DNA from: Asterionellopsis glacialis | Lineage: Eukaryota; Bacillariophyta; Plagiogrammaphyceae; Rhaphoneidales; Asterionellopsidaceae | Reading direction: 5' to 3' | DNA: 31,117 nt | NCBI GenBank assembly: GCA_014885115.2 | Contig: WKLE02003954.1 | Coordinates: 1-31,117 of the forward strand | Part shown: positions 29,998 to 31,117 of the stretch, piece after piece | Layout of the letters: each line of letters begins with the position of its first letter | Numbering within the stretch: position 1 is the stretch's first letter | Program-made: the position numbers and the translations under genes | Notes under the pieces: model-generated | What the model saw: the letters and a program-made list of their open reading frames with translations, nothing else | What the model was told of the DNA's origin: nothing | The model's database searches: none

Positions 29998-31117
29998 ATG
30001 CCAGGAGTATTATTGCGACAGGGACATTATTGCTCTCGTAGATATTTGAGTTTTGCTGTTACTCCTTTACTCTTATTGCACATCAGCCCATCCGTGTCTT
30101 CATTCGCTGGTACTCGTCGTAGAATCATCACCATGACAGCAACAGCAGCCGACGGTGATGCTGCTCCTATTCCCTCCACGAGCACGGGGGTTGGTTCAGT
30201 ATTTTCCTCATACAAGGATGCAGCTCGTCATGTAAGCCAAGCAGTTCTTGATAATGATACGAATAATGCTAAAAAATGTGGAGATTTAGCTTGTCAACAT
30301 GATAGTTTTCAAACTCAACTAGACGATGGATCAATCTTGAGTTATGCTGTTTACGAAGAAAAGCCAGCAGCAGCATCCAAAAAGAAAAAAAAGAAAGGAG
30401 GCGGAGGAGGAGCACCTAAAAATTGCGTTTCTAAAACAAAGTTTGCATTAACTTTATCAGATTCGGTATTCTTTCCAGAAGGTGGAGGTCAACCAGCTGA
30501 CAAGGGTTTCCTATCTCTTGGAAATGATGCTGATACCAAGTTGCAAGTATCGGATGCACAAAATGTGAATAATATTTGCGTTTTAAGTTGCGAAGCACCT
30601 CCTGAGTTTTCAAGAGATGACATTATAGAATTATTGTCCGATGTCACTGCAGTAAAACAAGAAATTGATTGGGATCGTCGTTTTGACTTGATGACACAAC
30701 ATTCAGGTCAACATTTAGTGAGTGCGGTCGCTGTCAATGAATTTCAACTCCTTACTCATAGTTTTCATTTACAACAGAAAGGATTATTGAGTTATATTGA
30801 TTTTACAATTGACCCTGATGTTGATATGGAGACAAATTACAAAAACATGAAAACCATTGAAAAAATCTGTAATGAAAAAATATTACAAAATCTATCCATG
30901 AAACCTACATGGTTAGACCCTGATGATCCCGAGTATCAAAGACGTGTTCGTTCACGATTGTTACCAGAGGGACTAACAGGTAAAATCCGTTTAGTTGAAA
31001 TCGATGGTGGCAAGTTAGATTGTAACACATGTTGTGGTACACATGTGCCCTCCCTAGGTAGTTTACAAATGATAAAGTTTTTCAAAATGGAACGTGTGAA
31101 AAGTACAACCATGAGAG
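29998..31117 (+). CDS. AARSD1: AlaX/AARSD1-type alanyl-tRNA editing protein (partial, 3' end outside window)
   Basis: The frame runs from the ATG at 29998 to the window end without a stop, at least 373 codons. The editing domain of alanyl-tRNA synthetase and its stand-alone homologues is clear: FFPEGGGQPADKG (about 158-170), the zinc motif HSGQH (about 236-240) and the second zinc motif CCGTH (about 348-352), followed by IKFFKMERVKS. These proteins hydrolyse Ser or Gly wrongly attached to tRNA-Ala. A Lys-rich insertion (about 129-136) interrupts the N-terminal region. The first 45 residues contain a hydrophobic stretch ending SVSSFAGTRRR, a plausible signal peptide with an ASAF-like motif. 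A second Met (residue 46, position 30133) begins a protein without it. Plastid and cytosolic forms from two starts are possible. Confidence 0.88.
   Translation, partial: MPGVLLRQGHYCSRRYLSFAVTPLLLLHISPSVSSFAGTRRRIITMTATAADGDAAPIPSTSTGVGSVFSSYKDAARHVSQAVLDNDTNNAKKCGDLACQHDSFQTQLDDGSILSYAVYEEKPAAASKKKKKKGGGGGAPKNCVSKTKFALTLSDSVFFPEGGGQPADKGFLSLGNDADTKLQVSDAQNVNNICVLSCEAPPEFSRDDIIELLSDVTAVKQEIDWDRRFDLMTQHSGQHLVSAVAVNEFQLLTHSFHLQQKGLLSYIDFTIDPDVDMETNYKNMKTIEKICNEKILQNLSMKPTWLDPDDPEYQRRVRSRLLPEGLTGKIRLVEIDGGKLDCNTCCGTHVPSLGSLQMIKFFKMERVKSTTMR

Overview
This window looks like nuclear DNA of a diatom or a close photosynthetic stramenopile. Several proteins begin with a signal peptide followed by an ASAF-like Ala/Ser-Phe motif, the bipartite plastid-targeting signature of secondary red plastids. 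The window also carries a red-lineage LHC-like gene and a lumenal TL29-type protein, and its genes have short GT-AG introns. No rRNA, tRNA, CRISPR array, prophage or recognisable intact transposon was seen.

Layout. 1-439: a cluster of nested palindromes centred on AACCGGTT, then a GA microsatellite. 440-1117 (+): CPBP/CAAX-type intramembrane protease. 1574-1924 (-) and 2639-3250 (+): two divergent genes for small plastid-targeted membrane proteins. 3456-7985 (-) and 10879-15161 (-): two paralogous seven-exon ABCG half-transporters with a Cys-rich N-terminal ectodomain. Between them, on the opposite strand, 9347-10758 (+) encodes a three-exon LSM11-like Sm protein. 15826-17770 (-): an LHC-superfamily protein (RedCAP-like) with a long Ala/Pro/Lys-rich C-terminal extension. 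18438-22280 (+): a RAD5/HLTF-type SNF2 ATPase with HIRAN and RING domains. 22400-23014 (-): a coiled-coil protein resembling the kinetochore subunit NNF1/PMF1. 23498-24679 (+): a TL29/APX4-like thylakoid-lumen pseudo-peroxidase. 24978-27078 (+): a membrane-anchored protein kinase-like gene. 28015-29688 (+): malate synthase. 29998 to the window end (+): an AlaX/AARSD1-type alanyl-tRNA editing protein, cut by the window edge.

The spliced models were built by hand. Every multi-exon model keeps one open frame across all junctions, and the two ABCG genes have matching intron positions and phases, which supports both.

Main points of interest. The two ABCG genes share a block of about 650 bp that is base-for-base identical across the nucleotide-binding domain, while neighbouring coding sequence has diverged; this looks like recent gene conversion. 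An LSM11-like protein, known as a U7 snRNP subunit in animals, is present in an alga. E2F-type sites lie upstream of both the RAD5-like and NNF1-like genes, as expected for cell-cycle genes. The TL29-like protein has lost the peroxidase catalytic residues. The LHC-like protein has an unusual tail. Many intergenic regions carry clustered GGTACC-type palindromes of unknown role.
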